The position numbers and the translations under genes are program-made. DNA of 6,242 bases, from assembly GCA_013362385.1 (NCBI GenBank), contig JABFWC010000438.1:1-6242 (forward strand), read 5' to 3'. Within the stretch, counting starts at the first letter, position 1. Each line of letters starts with the position of its first letter. A model generated the notes under the pieces. It made no database searches. It saw nothing but the letters and a program-made list of their open reading frames with translations, and was not told where the DNA came from. Source of the stretch: Pseudarthrobacter sp. GTDB lineage: Bacteria > Actinomycetota > Actinomycetes > Actinomycetales > Micrococcaceae. This document shows, piece after piece, positions 5,135 to 6,242 of the stretch.

Positions 5135-6242
5135 CCAGGGGTCCAGCCCGTGCAGCGGGAATACTGCCTTGCGCGTGGCCATGACCGTCCGGTCCACGGC
5201 GTCGTTGGGGTCGAAGCCCACTTCCCAGGAGCGCCACCACAGTTCCACGTCGTCGCCCATCAGCTCAGGGGCCGCTGTGCCGAACTTCTCCCCGACGTAG
5301 TCGCGCCAGTCCTGGGGTACCGGGGTCCGCAGCGGGACGGGCCGGCCGGCGGCAATAGCCACCAGGTGGCTCCAGGCGCGGGGCACCACGTCCAGGACGT
5401 TGTAGCCGCCGCCGCCGGTAGCGATCCAGCGACCGGCGCAGTAGCGTTCGGCCAGGTTTCCGACGGCGGTGGCAGCTTCGCGCTGCCCGTCCACGCTGAG
5501 GTTGAGGTGCGTGAGGGGATCGGTGCGGTGCGAATCGCAGCCGTGCTGGCTGACGATCACGTCCGGCTCGAACGCGCCCACCAGCTGCGGCACCACTGCA
5601 TAGAAGGCCCGCAGCCAGCCGGCGTCCGCCGTGCCGGCCGGAAGGGCGACGTTCACGGCCGTGCCCTCCGCGCCCGGGCCGCCGAGCTCGTTCGCGAACC
5701 CCGTGCCGGGAAACAGCGTGAGCCCGGTTTCGTGGAGGGACAGGGTCAGGACGCGGGGGTCGTCCCAGAAGATGTTCTGCGTTCCGTCCCCGTGGTGTGC
5801 GTCGACGTCGATATACGCCACTTTGCCGGCCCCGCCGTCGAGCAGCGCCTGCACGGCGAGTGCGGCGTCGTTGTAGATGCAAAACCCGCTGGCCCGGTCG
5901 CGGGAGGCGTGGTGCATGCCGCCGCCGAAGTTGACCGCGTGCACGGCGGTACCGTCCAGGACGCTCCGGGCAGCGAGCAGCGAACCCCCCGCGAGCCGCG
6001 CGGCGGCTTCGTGCATACCGGCGAACGCGGGGTCATCTTCCGTTCCCAGGCCCCGGGCTTCGTCCGGGCGGGACGGGTCGGCGCTCACCTCACGGACGGC
6101 AGCAACATAGCCGGCCGAGTGCACTGACTGCAGGTCGGCGTCGGAAGCCACCTCCGGTTCCCGCACCGCGACGTGGTCCAAATCGAAGAGCCCCAGGCTG
6201 CGGGACAGGCGGGCGGTTAGGTCCATTCGCTCCGGCGCCATG
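5126..6242 (-). CDS. acuC: AcuC-type (class I HDAC-like) zinc deacetylase, 5' end cut by window
   Basis: This cytoplasmic zinc-dependent protein lysine deacetylase belongs to the arginase/deacetylase fold. In Bacillus subtilis AcuC removes the inactivating acetyl group from acetyl-CoA synthetase, which sets the expected role here. Catalytic features, numbered from the Met at 6241: tandem His H110-H111 (GMHHAS), the DVDAHHGDG block at 145-153 with zinc ligands D147 and H149, third zinc ligand D236 (QHGCDSH), and the transition-state Tyr Y280 in GGGGYN. All key residues are intact. The protein starts at MAPERMDLTARL, which in the family normally follows a Gly-His-Pro motif and 20-30 more residues. 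The Met at 6241 is therefore probably internal and the true start lies beyond the window. The stop codon at 5128-5126 lies inside a tandem repeat. The ArsR-like gene follows on the same strand after 122 bases. Acetylpolyamine amidohydrolase is a less likely alternative. Confidence 0.92.
   Translation of the reverse strand, partial: MAPERMDLTARLSRSLGLFDLDHVAVREPEVASDADLQSVHSAGYVAAVREVSADPSRPDEARGLGTEDDPAFAGMHEAAARLAGGSLLAARSVLDGTAVHAVNFGGGMHHASRDRASGFCIYNDAALAVQALLDGGAGKVAYIDVDAHHGDGTQNIFWDDPRVLTLSLHETGLTLFPGTGFANELGGPGAEGTAVNVALPAGTADAGWLRAFYAVVPQLVGAFEPDVIVSQHGCDSHRTDPLTHLNLSVDGQREAATAVGNLAERYCAGRWIATGGGGYNVLDVVPRAWSHLVAIAAGRPVPLRTPVPQDWRDYVGEKFGTAAPELMGDDVELWWRSWEVGFDPNDAVDRTVMATRKAVFPLHGLDPWFD

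Noticed and set aside
5150..6127. Long open frame on the plus strand opposite acuC (325 codons)
   Set aside because: It is antisense to an intact deacetylase with all catalytic residues, and shows no domain or Shine-Dalgarno support.

Overview
The window is high-GC DNA with dense, actinobacterial-style gene packing. The protein families, their wording and the divergent lldR/lldD pair most resemble Arthrobacter or Pseudarthrobacter (Micrococcaceae). That placement is an inference from protein character, not from a database match. Six protein-coding genes fill almost the whole window. No RNA gene, insertion sequence, CRISPR array or prophage gene was seen.

Region 1 (1-2283) is a divergent pair. 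A Gfo/Idh/MocA-type NAD(P)-dependent oxidoreductase reads leftward and runs off the left edge. A LacI-family repressor reads rightward. The 209-base gap between them holds two near-identical CG-centred palindromes of the form GAAA-N-CG-N-TTTC, 67 bases apart centre to centre. They look like operators for the adjacent LacI protein, controlling itself and the oxidoreductase, probably in an uncharacterised sugar or polyol catabolic locus.

Region 2 (2280-4382) is a second divergent pair. A GntR/FadR-type (FCD) regulator, probably LldR, reads leftward, and an FMN-dependent L-lactate dehydrogenase (LldD) reads rightward. The 66-base gap holds two copies of GTGGTTNGACCAC, 25 bases apart, which fit the known LldR-type operator pattern TNGTNNNACNA. 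They overlap candidate promoters for both genes. The regulator appears to be translated from a leaderless mRNA. LldD would oxidise L-lactate to pyruvate and pass electrons to the quinone pool.

Region 3 (4386-6242) holds two leftward genes. At the right edge is an AcuC-type, class I HDAC-like deacetylase that lacks its N-terminus. Downstream of it is an ArsR-type HTH protein with a long disordered tail and no cysteines. Between them, a 15-bp tandem repeat of four units overlaps the acuC stop codon and re-creates an in-frame TAG in every unit. AcuC proteins are known to reactivate acetylated acetyl-CoA synthetase, so the right half of the window leans towards lactate/acetate carbon metabolism.

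Both tail-to-tail junctions are extremely tight: lacI and lldR share a CTAG that supplies both stop codons, and lldD and the arsR-like gene are three bases apart. Neither junction shows a terminator hairpin. I found no evidence of a wholly new system. The most interesting items are the two operator pairs, the stop-codon minisatellite, the tailed ArsR-like protein and the Pro/Ala-rich N-terminal extension of LldD.
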